Origin: Salinibacter ruber DSM 13855
Lineage (GTDB): Bacteria; Bacteroidota; Rhodothermia; Rhodothermales; Salinibacteraceae
Direction of reading: 5' to 3'
NCBI RefSeq assembly: GCF_000013045.1
Contig: NC_007677.1
Span: 2,108,001-2,172,000, forward strand
Length of the DNA stretch: 64,000 bases
In this document: positions 51,220 through 59,391 of the stretch, piece after piece
Numbering within the stretch: the stretch's first letter is position 1
Layout of the letters: each line of letters starts with the position of its first letter
Notes under the pieces: model-generated
Seen by the model: the letters and a program-made list of their open reading frames with translations, nothing else
Database searches by the model: none
Told to the model about the DNA's origin: nothing
Position numbers and translations under genes: made by a program

Positions 51220-52788
51220 TCACAGGGGCCGTTCGGCCAGCGCGTTCACGATGGCGTCCTGGGCGGCCCGCACGTCCTCCGCGTCGGCCAGGTGGTGATT
51301 GCAGAAGATCACGAAGGCGAGCGGCGTGCCGCGGGGGGTACGTACGTATCCACTGAGCGCACTGGCCCCGGTCAACGTGCCGGTTTTGGCGCGCACCTCG
51401 CCCCGGGCCGCGGCGCCTCGGGGGAACCGGTACTCAAGGGTGCCCTCCCGTCCCCCCATCGGCAGCGAGTCGTAGAACGCCGCACGGCGGTCGGACGGTG
51501 CCTCACTCCACATGTGCACGAGGAGCCGAGTCATGGCACGGGGCCGCACGTAGTTCTTGCGCGAGAGGCCCGAGCCGTCCACGACCCGCACCCGACTGGT
51601 GTCGATGCCCACCTCCGATAGCTCCGTGCGCACGGCCAGGGCACCCAGCGCCGCCGATCCCTCTGTGAGGTCGTCGGCAGTGGTGTCCGGCGGCCCCACC
51701 ACTGCGAGCGTGCGGAGGAGCTGCTCGGCGTAAAGGTTCTGGCTCTCGTGGTTCATCGTCTGCACGACCTCCCGCAGCGGGGGCGACCGGTACGTCCCGA
51801 CCCGCCGCACCGAGTCGGCCTCGTAGCGCGGCGTGAGGGGCGAATCGTCCACGTCCCGCCCCTGCCCCCCTACCGAAATGCCCTCCCGGAGCAGGACGGA
51901 CCGCAGCGTGTGGGTGAAGTATTTCGTCGGCTCCGTGATGGTGAGGGTCTCCTCCTGGACCTCGTTCGGATGGATTCGGGAACGGACCGTGAAGGTGTTT
52001 TCCGAGAATGGGCGCTCGTAGTCCTCGTCGGACGTCGAGTCCCGGGGCACCGTTCGGCTCTGATTGCGGACCCGAACGAAATCGGTCTCGAAGGGCGACC
52101 AGGTAACGCGGCCGGGCGCCCCCACCTGACGGCCCCGCACCTCCAGGTCAATCGTGTTGCCGTTGAAGACGAGCCCGTTGATCTCCGCGGCGTACGCGTA
52201 GGGCACGTCGTTCCAGCTCCACCCGTCCCCGAGCGGCACGTCGCTGAACGGGTTGTCGTCCCCCAGAATGTCGCCTTCGATGCGCGTGATGCCGGCCGCC
52301 CGCAGCGAATCCGCCCAGTCCCGAAAGACCGCCGTGGGGTCGTCCCGCTGCGCGTAGCCGCCCAGCGTCGGGTCCCCACTCCCCCGCACGATCAGGTTCC
52401 CGCGCAGGACGCCGTTCCGCACCGGCCCGTCCACGTAAAGCCTCGTGTTGTACCGGTACGAGGGGCCCAACCGGCGGAGGGCGGCGGCCGCGGTCAGAAG
52501 CTTGGCGTTGGATGCGGGCGTGAACAGGTGGTCCGGATTGTGTTGAAACAGGCGCTCGCCCGTCTCCAGGTTGGTCACCTCAATGCCCCAGAGTGCGCCC
52601 GTGTACGGCGCGGCCTCGATCGTGTCGGTGACGACGGACCGGATGTACGCCCGGGTCGACTGCGGCTCGGTGGCCGGTTGGGCGACGGCCGTTTTCCCCG
52701 CCCCCACGACGAGCATCAAGAGCCCCGCAAGGAGCCCCATACGTCCCCCAAGCTGACGATCGAAGCGCGACATGGAGGTGGCGTTCAT
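51220..52788 (-). CDS. dacB: D-alanyl-D-alanine carboxypeptidase/endopeptidase (PBP4, S13)
   Basis: Predicted 522 aa periplasmic enzyme that trims or cuts peptidoglycan cross-links. After a signal peptide (LLAGLLMLVVGAGKTAVAQ), the SxxK motif is in TPASNAKLLTAAAALR, the SxN motif in VVDGSGLSRKNYV, and the KTG motif in EVRAKTGTLTGASALSG. Its length includes the extra domain insertion of the S13 family between SxxK and SxN. ATG 52788 is used; an in-frame ATG at 52773 would also retain the signal. It lies 28 bp downstream of the M20 peptidase gene, so the two may be co-transcribed. Confidence 0.93.
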   Translation of the reverse strand: MNATSMSRFDRQLGGRMGLLAGLLMLVVGAGKTAVAQPATEPQSTRAYIRSVVTDTIEAAPYTGALWGIEVTNLETGERLFQHNPDHLFTPASNAKLLTAAAALRRLGPSYRYNTRLYVDGPVRNGVLRGNLIVRGSGDPTLGGYAQRDDPTAVFRDWADSLRAAGITRIEGDILGDDNPFSDVPLGDGWSWNDVPYAYAAEINGLVFNGNTIDLEVRGRQVGAPGRVTWSPFETDFVRVRNQSRTVPRDSTSDEDYERPFSENTFTVRSRIHPNEVQEETLTITEPTKYFTHTLRSVLLREGISVGGQGRDVDDSPLTPRYEADSVRRVGTYRSPPLREVVQTMNHESQNLYAEQLLRTLAVVGPPDTTADDLTEGSAALGALAVRTELSEVGIDTSRVRVVDGSGLSRKNYVRPRAMTRLLVHMWSEAPSDRRAAFYDSLPMGGREGTLEYRFPRGAAARGEVRAKTGTLTGASALSGYVRTPRGTPLAFVIFCNHHLADAEDVRAAQDAIVNALAERPL

Positions 52789-52816
52789 GGTTCAAGAGGA
52801 GATGGACCGGAGGCCG

Positions 52817-54334
52817 TCAGCCGTCCGGCTCGGCGCCGGACGTGTGCGCCACCGGGAGGCGATCAGCGTTGCGGATAAGCTGCGTGTAGAACTGGACGAC
52901 CGTCCGGTAGTCGTCGACCGCAATGCGCTCGTTGGCCCCGTGGATGCGGCTCCGGTCGTCCGGGCCGAGCTGATACGGCACGAACCGGTACACGGCGTCA
53001 CTGTCGTCGGCGTAGTAGCCGCTGTCCGTGCGCCCGGGGAGGAGGTAGGGGGCCACGACGACCGAGTCCGCCGTGACCTGCCCGATGGTTCGCTGCATCA
53101 TCCGGAACGCCGGCGTGTCGATTTTCGAAACCGACGGAGGGGGGGTCGACCGGATCGGCTCCACCTGGACGGACAGCCCGTCCAGGACACGCCGGACGTG
53201 GGCCACGACCTCGTCGACCGACTGGCTCGGCAGAATCCGGAAGTTGACGACGGCCCGGGCCTCTGTCGGAATGACGTTGTCCTTCACCCCGGCGTCGAGG
53301 CGCGTCGGCACGGTCGTCGTCCGGATTGCGGCCCGGGTCGCCGGGCGGCGGTTCAGTACAGCTCGCAGGATTGGGGTGGTGAGCCACCGATTTGCCAGTA
53401 TCGTCCGCATCGGAAGCGTCACCTCCGGCGCGAGGTAGTCGAACATGGTGCCCGCCACCCCCGTGAGGCGGGACGGCAGCGGGTTGGCCCGCAACCGGGT
53501 CAGCGCCTCGTTAAGCCCCTCGATGCTGGTCCGAGCCGGCGGCACGGACGAGTGCCCCCCCGGCCCGTCGGCCTTGAGCGCCACGCTCAAAAACCCTTTG
53601 CCCGCCACCCCTACGACTGCAAGGGGGTCCGTCAGGCCGGGGAGCGCGCCCCGCGTGATGGCGCCTCCTTCATCCACCACCAGTGCCGGGGAGACGTCTC
53701 CGGCCGTAATTCGCTCGGACAGGGCACGCCCGCCCCGCGTCCCGCCCACCTCTTCGTCGTGCCCCAGCGCCACGTGCACCGTCCGCCGCGGCGTTACGCC
53801 CCGATTCAGCAGGGCCTCGATGGCCTCCAGGATGCCGACGGCGCTCGCCTTGTCGTCCAGGGCCCCGCGCCCCCACACGTATCCGTCGGCGATCCGCCCC
53901 CCAAACGGCGGGTGCGTCCAGGCCGAGGCGTCTTCGATCGGCACCACGTCGACGTGCGCCATGAGTACAATCGGCGAGAGAGAGGGGGCGCTTCCCCTCC
54001 AGGTATAGAGGCGACTCAGCCCGTTGACGTGCGTCGTGTCGAGGGCGGTGTGGACGGTCGGGAAGGCCTGGGCCACGTGCCGATAGAAGTCTCGGAACGC
54101 CGCCGAGTCGAGCTTCGCAGGATCCCGCCGGGTAATGGTTCGGATCTTGAGGGCCTCGGCAAGCCGCCGGGGCGCATCGGCGGCGACCGCCGGGGCCACC
54201 GGCTCCGTCTCTGTCTGGCGCGACTCGACCTGGCTGGTCCGGACCGCGACGACGGCAAGCACAGCTCCGAGCGCCAGTCCGGTGCCGATCAGGAGATACG
54301 GTCCTGGAAGCCAGTCGGGGAGCATGCGGGGCAT
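52817..54334 (-). CDS. M20-family metallopeptidase (carboxypeptidase S/PM20D1-like)
   Basis: Predicted 505 aa. A single N-terminal membrane helix (YLLIGTGLALGAVLAVVAV) anchors a metallopeptidase: VLMAHVDVVPIEDAS and GYVWGRGALDDKASAVG (metal ligands), then LGHDEEVGGTRGG (catalytic Glu), and GPGGHSSVPP. The domain order and length resemble carboxypeptidase S and mammalian PM20D1, which act on N-acyl amino acids. The substrate here is unknown. ATG 54334 is the natural start; the protein would face the periplasm. Confidence 0.92.
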   Translation of the reverse strand: MPRMLPDWLPGPYLLIGTGLALGAVLAVVAVRTSQVESRQTETEPVAPAVAADAPRRLAEALKIRTITRRDPAKLDSAAFRDFYRHVAQAFPTVHTALDTTHVNGLSRLYTWRGSAPSLSPIVLMAHVDVVPIEDASAWTHPPFGGRIADGYVWGRGALDDKASAVGILEAIEALLNRGVTPRRTVHVALGHDEEVGGTRGGRALSERITAGDVSPALVVDEGGAITRGALPGLTDPLAVVGVAGKGFLSVALKADGPGGHSSVPPARTSIEGLNEALTRLRANPLPSRLTGVAGTMFDYLAPEVTLPMRTILANRWLTTPILRAVLNRRPATRAAIRTTTVPTRLDAGVKDNVIPTEARAVVNFRILPSQSVDEVVAHVRRVLDGLSVQVEPIRSTPPPSVSKIDTPAFRMMQRTIGQVTADSVVVAPYLLPGRTDSGYYADDSDAVYRFVPYQLGPDDRSRIHGANERIAVDDYRTVVQFYTQLIRNADRLPVAHTSGAEPDG

Positions 54335-54542
54335 GTCGGAACGACGGAGTCACAGTGCCGACGTTCGCCACGACCCGCCCGGGCACAAGTTCCGAACAGG
54401 ACGCCCCCGCGCTCAGATCTCTGCACTGCGGGGTTCTCTCCTCCGCATCCCGTTGCGCCGTCGGACACGCGGCCGTGCGCGGTCACGCCCCGCCCCCATC
54501 GTGTTCGGTCCGTTTGGGGGTCGCCTTTCCTCACCCCCGACG

Positions 54543-55055
54543 CTAGTTCAGACACAGCGACCCGTACCGGGTCACGTGGACGGGCATGAAGGGGGCGGGG
54601 GGCGGCGCGGTCCCGTCGGCTTCGGCGTCGGCCTCCGGGGCGGGATCGGGGGGCAGCGCCTCCCCACTCGGCTCAAAGAACGCCAGCGCCTCCGCAATCT
54701 CGTTCCCGTCCTCGCCAAATAGGGTTGCCCGGACGTGGTAGCGGGGCGGCTCCGCAAGCACCACCTCTGCGTTGGCCTGGACCGATCCCTGGTAATCGGG
54801 CTGACTGACACTCATGTTGAAGCGCTCCAATGAAAGTCGCCCCTCTTTCTCGACGGAGCCCGCTGCCAGGGACGCGACGTCAGCCAAGAGTTGCTGGTGG
54901 GGGACATGGGGGACCAAGGCGCGGTCCGTCTCTCCGTCAATCGCACCCACCACCTCGGCGTATCCGTAAGAGATGTCTACGGGGCCGGTGGCATGCTCCG
55001 AAGAGGCGGCCGAGTAGAGATGCTTCAGACGCTGGTAGTGCTGCTGGGCAACCAT
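54543..55055 (-). CDS. Hotdog-fold thioesterase-like protein (PaaI-type)
   Basis: Predicted 170 aa. The hotdog core is visible as GYAEVVGAIDGETDRAL, LADVASLAAGSVEKEGRL, and VSQPDYQGSVQANAEVVL with VRATLFGEDGNEIAEALAFF. Such proteins commonly hydrolyse acyl-CoA thioesters, but the catalytic residue is not obvious here. An acidic Pro/Ala-rich segment near the C-terminus (APEADAEADGTAPPPAP) is halophile-like. ATG 55055 starts at VAQQHYQRLKHLY. It diverges from the zinc-ribbon gene across 235 bp in which I see nothing further. Confidence 0.65.
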   Translation of the reverse strand: MVAQQHYQRLKHLYSAASSEHATGPVDISYGYAEVVGAIDGETDRALVPHVPHQQLLADVASLAAGSVEKEGRLSLERFNMSVSQPDYQGSVQANAEVVLAEPPRYHVRATLFGEDGNEIAEALAFFEPSGEALPPDPAPEADAEADGTAPPPAPFMPVHVTRYGSLCLN

Positions 55056-55290
55056 ACCGGACTGTGGGTTGTGAGAGCAAACGGGGCGAAAATGTTCAAA
55101 CATCTTCGGCGGCCGAGCAACGACCCGACGCACGCAGTGGTATTGCCTTCCAAAAGCAATGCCAGGCAGAGAACCCTGCCCGAATGGCAGGAGCCCGGCA
55201 AAGGGCCTGTGAACCGACTCGCGTTTCTTCGCCCACAGGCGCGTTCCTGAAAGCCTGTCACCTTTTCTCACCCCTCCTCCTTCCCTCGAT

Positions 55291-55524
55291 ATGCCTCTGA
55301 CCCTAGAACAGCAACGTGCAGTAGCCAGTCACCTCAAGTCCCGGGCCCAGCCGCCACAATGCCCCATCTGCGGCGCCGCCAACATGACGGTGCAGGAAGA
55401 GGTGACCCTCCTCTCGACAGATGGGGACAGTTCTTCGACGGTCCCCCGCATCAATGTGGTGTGTAAGTACTGCGGGTACGTGCTACACTTTTCCCCCTCC
55501 GCGCTCGGCCTGTCCCTTCAGTAG
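55291..55524 (+). CDS. Small zinc-ribbon protein
   Basis: Predicted 77 aa. Two CxxCG pairs, CPICGAAN and CKYCGYVLHF, separated by about 35 residues, form one zinc ribbon. The N-terminus is a short helix (LEQQRAVASHLKSR). It is probably nucleic-acid or protein binding; the function is unknown. ATG 55291 is clean. The next gene in the same direction starts at 55632. Confidence 0.82.
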   Translation: MPLTLEQQRAVASHLKSRAQPPQCPICGAANMTVQEEVTLLSTDGDSSSTVPRINVVCKYCGYVLHFSPSALGLSLQ

Positions 55525-55631
55525 ATCGGATCAGGGGGGCAGGCGCGTAACGGTGCGGGGCAGTCTTCACCAAAGGGGGTGGCGACGCCCGCTACACGCT
55601 CATCCTCGTGCTCACAGCCTGTCTCCTTTCT

Positions 55632-56120
55632 ATGAAGTGGCTCAAGTCGATTCTCGTCGGCGTCCTCGGAAGCCTCGTGATGTTTCTGCTCATGATGCTC
55701 GGCATTCACGGAACGGGCATCGCCCCCTTCAACCTTCCCCCGTCCGCTGCCTTCTTGGAGCAACTCGGGCTGAACACAGGCCCCCTCCCGCTTCTCGTTC
55801 ACTTCGGCTACGGGGCCACCTGGTCCCTGGTGCTGGTGGGCCTGTACGGATCTGACGCAAACGTTCGACGAGGCATCTATCTCGCCACGGGCCTCTGGGC
55901 CTTCATGATGCTCGTCTATTCCCCGCTCATCGGGTGGGGCGTCTTCGGAATTGGGGGCTCGGGCCACACGCTCGCCGCGAGCGATCCCCTCCATCTCGGC
56001 TCGACGGCCAAGTACGTCGTCGCGACGCTCCTGCTTCACCTCGTTTACGGCTCCATTATCGGCGGCCTCAATCCGGCCTGGATCCAGTCCGAGAAGTCGT
56101 CGACACGCTCCACGGCGTAG
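55632..56120 (+). CDS. Four-helix membrane protein of unknown function
   Basis: Predicted 162 aa with about four to five hydrophobic helices: ILVGVLGSLVMFLLMMLGIHG, LLVHFGYGATWSLVLVGLYG, GLWAFMMLVYSPLIGWGVFG, and YVVATLLLHLVYGSIIGGL. The short N-terminus (MKWLKS) is positively charged, as expected for an inside start. ATG 55632 is preferred over an in-frame GTG at 55608. No family is confidently recognised; similar proteins exist in several bacterial groups as DUF proteins. It converges with the small gene at 56143. Confidence 0.72.
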   Translation: MKWLKSILVGVLGSLVMFLLMMLGIHGTGIAPFNLPPSAAFLEQLGLNTGPLPLLVHFGYGATWSLVLVGLYGSDANVRRGIYLATGLWAFMMLVYSPLIGWGVFGIGGSGHTLAASDPLHLGSTAKYVVATLLLHLVYGSIIGGLNPAWIQSEKSSTRSTA

Positions 56121-56142
56121 ACGCGGCCGAGCGGGACCGGTC

Positions 56143-56364
56143 TTAGCTTGCCGAGTCTCCGTCCTGGAGCTCCAGGTGAAGCGCAAGGGCCATCACGGTG
56201 CTCGTCACCCCCAGAAAAGCAGGGATGACCCCAAGGACGAGGTACCAGTCGCCCGTCAGGCCCCGATCAGGGCCCACCCAGAGGGAAATGATTGCCCACG
56301 CGTAGAAGAAGACCGCACTGGCGTAGGTGATCGGAAAGAGGGTTTCCTTCGTGTCGTTGGTCAT
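56143..56364 (-). CDS. Small membrane protein
   Basis: Predicted 73 aa with two hydrophobic helices (ITYASAVFFYAWAIISLWVG and LVLGVIPAFLGVTSTVMALAL) flanked by polar ends. ATG 56364 and TAG-side end at 56143 are clean. No family is recognised. It is just downstream of the photolyase gene (17 bp), on the same strand, so it may be in that unit. Confidence 0.62.
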   Translation of the reverse strand: MTNDTKETLFPITYASAVFFYAWAIISLWVGPDRGLTGDWYLVLGVIPAFLGVTSTVMALALHLELQDGDSAS

Positions 56365-56381
56365 GACGGTTGCAGCGGTGG

Positions 56382-57770
56382 CTACGCAGATTGCGCGACC
56401 GTCGCAAGACGGTCTACCTTCTCAACATAGGCGTCCGGATCGGCCTTCCGATCCAGGCCGCCCTGGCTCATGTACCGCACCTTTCCGTACACGGGCCGTT
56501 CCTTCCAGCCGCGGTCGTGAAGCCCGAATACCCACGCCACGTTGGCGAAGGAGTTGGGATCACGTCCGTCGAGGAAGTACCGGTTGTTGAGCCGAAGCGT
56601 GCGGTCGTAGGCCGTCTTCGGGTCGGGGGACCATTCCAAAATCTTCTTGCCCCAGTACATGCGCATGTAGTTGTGCATGTAGCCGGTCTCCCGCATTTCT
56701 TTCATTGCCGCGTTCCAGTACGGGTCGTGGGTGGTCCCTCCTTCCAGCTCGTCCAGGCTGTAGACGTACTCACGCTCGTCGTCGGCGTGTTCGGCCAGGC
56801 TTTCGCGGGCCCACTCCGGCAGGCACGTGTACGAGTCGTAGGTGTCGGGCCGGAAGTGGACGTGGTTCATCGTCAGCTCGCGCCGAACCACGAGCTCTTC
56901 GATGTAGGATTCGATGTCCGACTCCGGGCCCTCGGCCCGGCGCACCTGCTGGGCCAGCCACACGGGCGAGATTTGCCCGTAGTGGAGGTACTTGCTCATG
57001 TGCGAGACCGCGTGGGAGTGGATTTGGTTGCGGTTCTCGTCGTACCCGTCCAGATGCTCCGCGAGGAAATCGTCCAGGATGGCCTCGGCCTCGGAAACGC
57101 CGCCCGGATACAGATCGGAAACCGCCCCCACGCCCCGGTCGAGATCCATCTGGTCCGTGACGGCCGCGATGTCGTCGAGCGAGCGTCCTGAATCGATGTC
57201 CAGGTCGAGGGAGGGGGTCTCCACGGGCACCGGCTCCGGCAGCTGTAGACACCGCTCCAGGTGCTCGTGGATCTTCGGCCGGATGGTCCGGGCGGCGTAC
57301 TCCGCCTTGTCGGTGACCGTCTCGACCGGCACCACCACGTCGCCCTCCACCTGCTCCACCCGACAGGGGGCCTCCTCCGCCACGCGGGCCCGCCACTGCT
57401 TTTGGTGACGGAGATACCCGCGGTCGGTAACCAGGACCGCGGCCGCCCCGGCGTGCGCGAGCGCCACGTCGTCCGGCGCCCCTTCACGCACGACCAGTTT
57501 GAGCCCGCGGTCGGCGAGGCGTTGTTTTGTTTCTTGGAGGCCCTCCAGCAGAAAGGTGTGGTGCCGAAGGGTCGCCTCCGGAAAATCGTCCGTGACGCCG
57601 CACACAACCAGCAGGGGCAGGCCCGTCTCGCTGGCATGGTGGAGGGCCCGTTCCAGGGCGGGATTGTGCTGGGCCCGCTGCGACTGCTCCATCCAGTACA
57701 GAACGTACCGGGCGCCCTCCTGAACACCCTTGTCGTTTAGCGGCTGGATGCGGTCAGGAAGAAGGCTCAT
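56382..57770 (-). CDS. phr: Class II deoxyribodipyrimidine photolyase
   Basis: Predicted 462 aa light-driven DNA repair flavoenzyme that splits cyclobutane pyrimidine dimers. The class II signature is at the C-terminus: YMHNYMRMYWGKKILEWS, LRLNNRYFLDGRDPNSFANV, and WVFGLHDRGWKERPVYGKVR. The N-terminal chromophore-binding fold starts VLYWMEQSQRAQHNPAL. Bacterial class II photolyases are less common than class I but known in several halophiles. ATG 57770 is clean. UV-repair suits a brine exposed to sun. Confidence 0.95.
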   Translation of the reverse strand: MSLLPDRIQPLNDKGVQEGARYVLYWMEQSQRAQHNPALERALHHASETGLPLLVVCGVTDDFPEATLRHHTFLLEGLQETKQRLADRGLKLVVREGAPDDVALAHAGAAAVLVTDRGYLRHQKQWRARVAEEAPCRVEQVEGDVVVPVETVTDKAEYAARTIRPKIHEHLERCLQLPEPVPVETPSLDLDIDSGRSLDDIAAVTDQMDLDRGVGAVSDLYPGGVSEAEAILDDFLAEHLDGYDENRNQIHSHAVSHMSKYLHYGQISPVWLAQQVRRAEGPESDIESYIEELVVRRELTMNHVHFRPDTYDSYTCLPEWARESLAEHADDEREYVYSLDELEGGTTHDPYWNAAMKEMRETGYMHNYMRMYWGKKILEWSPDPKTAYDRTLRLNNRYFLDGRDPNSFANVAWVFGLHDRGWKERPVYGKVRYMSQGGLDRKADPDAYVEKVDRLATVAQSA

Positions 57771-57879
57771 GTACGGGAGGGGTGGTGATCAACTTGTGCA
57801 TGGGCATGCAACGGGACGGGCGACGGCCGTTTCCTGGACGTGCGCCCCGCCCCCCGAACGTGACCCGATTGTTTCGTCC

Positions 57880-59232
57880 CTACCTCGCCGTTTCCTCGCG
57901 GACGCCGCCCTGCACGTCGGTCGTCGCAACGCTCACGCCGTTGGTAGGGAAGTTGAGCTGGTTTTCCGTGGCCGCCACGACGGACGCGACCATGGTATCG
58001 CCCGTGACGTTGTTGGTGGTTCGAAGCATGTCGAGCGGACGGTCGACGCCGAGAATGAGAGCAAGGCCGGCACTCGGCACCCCGATCGACTCCAGAATCA
58101 CAACGAGCATCACGATGCCCGCACTCGGCACCGCCGCGGTTCCGATGGAGGCCAGCACCGCGATCAGGACGATGTTGAGCTGCTGGGTGAAGGCCAGGCT
58201 GATGCCGAGCACCTGTGCGATGAAGACCGCCGAGACGGCCTGGTAGAGGGCCGTCCCGTCCATGTTGACCGTGGCCCCCAGGGGCAGCACGAACGAGGAG
58301 ACCTGCTCCGACACGCCGAGGTTCTTCTCCGACACCTCCATCGTCACCGGCAGCGTGCCCCCGCTCGACGACGTGGAAAAGGCGACCAGCTGTGCCGGGG
58401 CGATGGCCCGGAAGTAGTCCGCGATTGAGATGGACGTAAAGAGCCGCATAAAGATGGGGTAGACCACAAACACCATGATCGCGAGCCCGATCACCACCGT
58501 CAGGCAGTAAAACCCGAGGGCACCGAGGAGGCTGGCAAGGTCCGCGGGACTCTCGGCGGCAATCGAGGTAATCGCATCGGCCAGAAGCCCAAACACCCCC
58601 ACCGGCGCCGTGAGCATGATGATCTCCACCGCCTTGATGATCGCCTCGAATAAGCTGTCGAAAACCGCCAGCAAGGGCTCCGACTTCTCACCGGGAAGCA
58701 GGAGGAGCACGACCCCGAGGAACAGGGCCACGAAGACGACCTGGAGCATATTTCCGTTGTCCGAGGCCGACTCGAAGAAGTTCGACGGCACGATGTCGAC
58801 CAGCGGTTGCAGGGGGCCACGCCCTTCCGCCTGTTCGGCCACTTCCATGTTCTGCTCAATGTCGCCCTGATACTTCTGCTCCAGTTGTGTGCGCATCTCC
58901 TGCGGCACGGTTCGGCCCGGCTGAAGGGTATTGACCAGGACGAGCCCAATCACGAGCGCGATGGTGGTGGTCAAGATGTAAATCCCCAGCGTCTTTCCCC
59001 CAATCCGCGACAGCTGTTCGAGGTCGCCGAGCGACGCCACCCCCACAATCAACGACGCCAAAATAAGCGGCACCGCAATGAGTTGGAGGAGGTTCAGGAA
59101 AATCGTCCCGAACGGCGCGACCCAGTCGCTGGTGAATTGGCCCCATCCGGCGGACGCGGCGACGACCCCGTAGACGAGGCCGAGCACAAGCCCGATGATA
59201 ATTTGCCAGTGAAGCTTCTTGTACCAGGGCAT
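57880..59232 (-). CDS. Dicarboxylate/amino acid:cation symporter (DAACS)
   Basis: Predicted 450 aa with about eight to ten hydrophobic segments plus re-entrant loops. Hallmarks are AFSTSSSGGTLPVTMEV (Ser-rich HP1 loop), LPLGATVNMDGTALYQAV (NMDGT motif), and GVPSAGLALILGVDRPLDMLRTTNNVTGD. An acidic periplasmic insertion after the third helix (MRTQLEQKYQGDIEQNME) is unusual in size. The substrate is glutamate, aspartate or C4-dicarboxylate, coupled to Na+ or H+. ATG 59232 is used; a GTG six bases upstream is possible. It is 159 bp downstream of the DUF92 fusion gene. Confidence 0.93.
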   Translation of the reverse strand: MPWYKKLHWQIIIGLVLGLVYGVVAASAGWGQFTSDWVAPFGTIFLNLLQLIAVPLILASLIVGVASLGDLEQLSRIGGKTLGIYILTTTIALVIGLVLVNTLQPGRTVPQEMRTQLEQKYQGDIEQNMEVAEQAEGRGPLQPLVDIVPSNFFESASDNGNMLQVVFVALFLGVVLLLLPGEKSEPLLAVFDSLFEAIIKAVEIIMLTAPVGVFGLLADAITSIAAESPADLASLLGALGFYCLTVVIGLAIMVFVVYPIFMRLFTSISIADYFRAIAPAQLVAFSTSSSGGTLPVTMEVSEKNLGVSEQVSSFVLPLGATVNMDGTALYQAVSAVFIAQVLGISLAFTQQLNIVLIAVLASIGTAAVPSAGIVMLVVILESIGVPSAGLALILGVDRPLDMLRTTNNVTGDTMVASVVAATENQLNFPTNGVSVATTDVQGGVREETAR

Positions 59233-59391
59233 AAGCACACTCTACTTGACGCGGAGGAGACAGAAAGGGCGCTCTGCTTTTCTTGACACGCCTAAACTAA
59301 AGGCACATCGTCCTCCTCTACAACCCCGCCGGCTCGGGAGGAGTGCAGGTGCCTGCGTTCGAAACGGCCCCCACTCCCGGCCGCAACGCGG

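Noticed and set aside
54500-54545. GGGGGT/ACCCCC inverted repeat before the hotdog gene end
   Set aside because: Only 6 bp with an 11 nt spacer and no U-tract, so not supported as a terminator.
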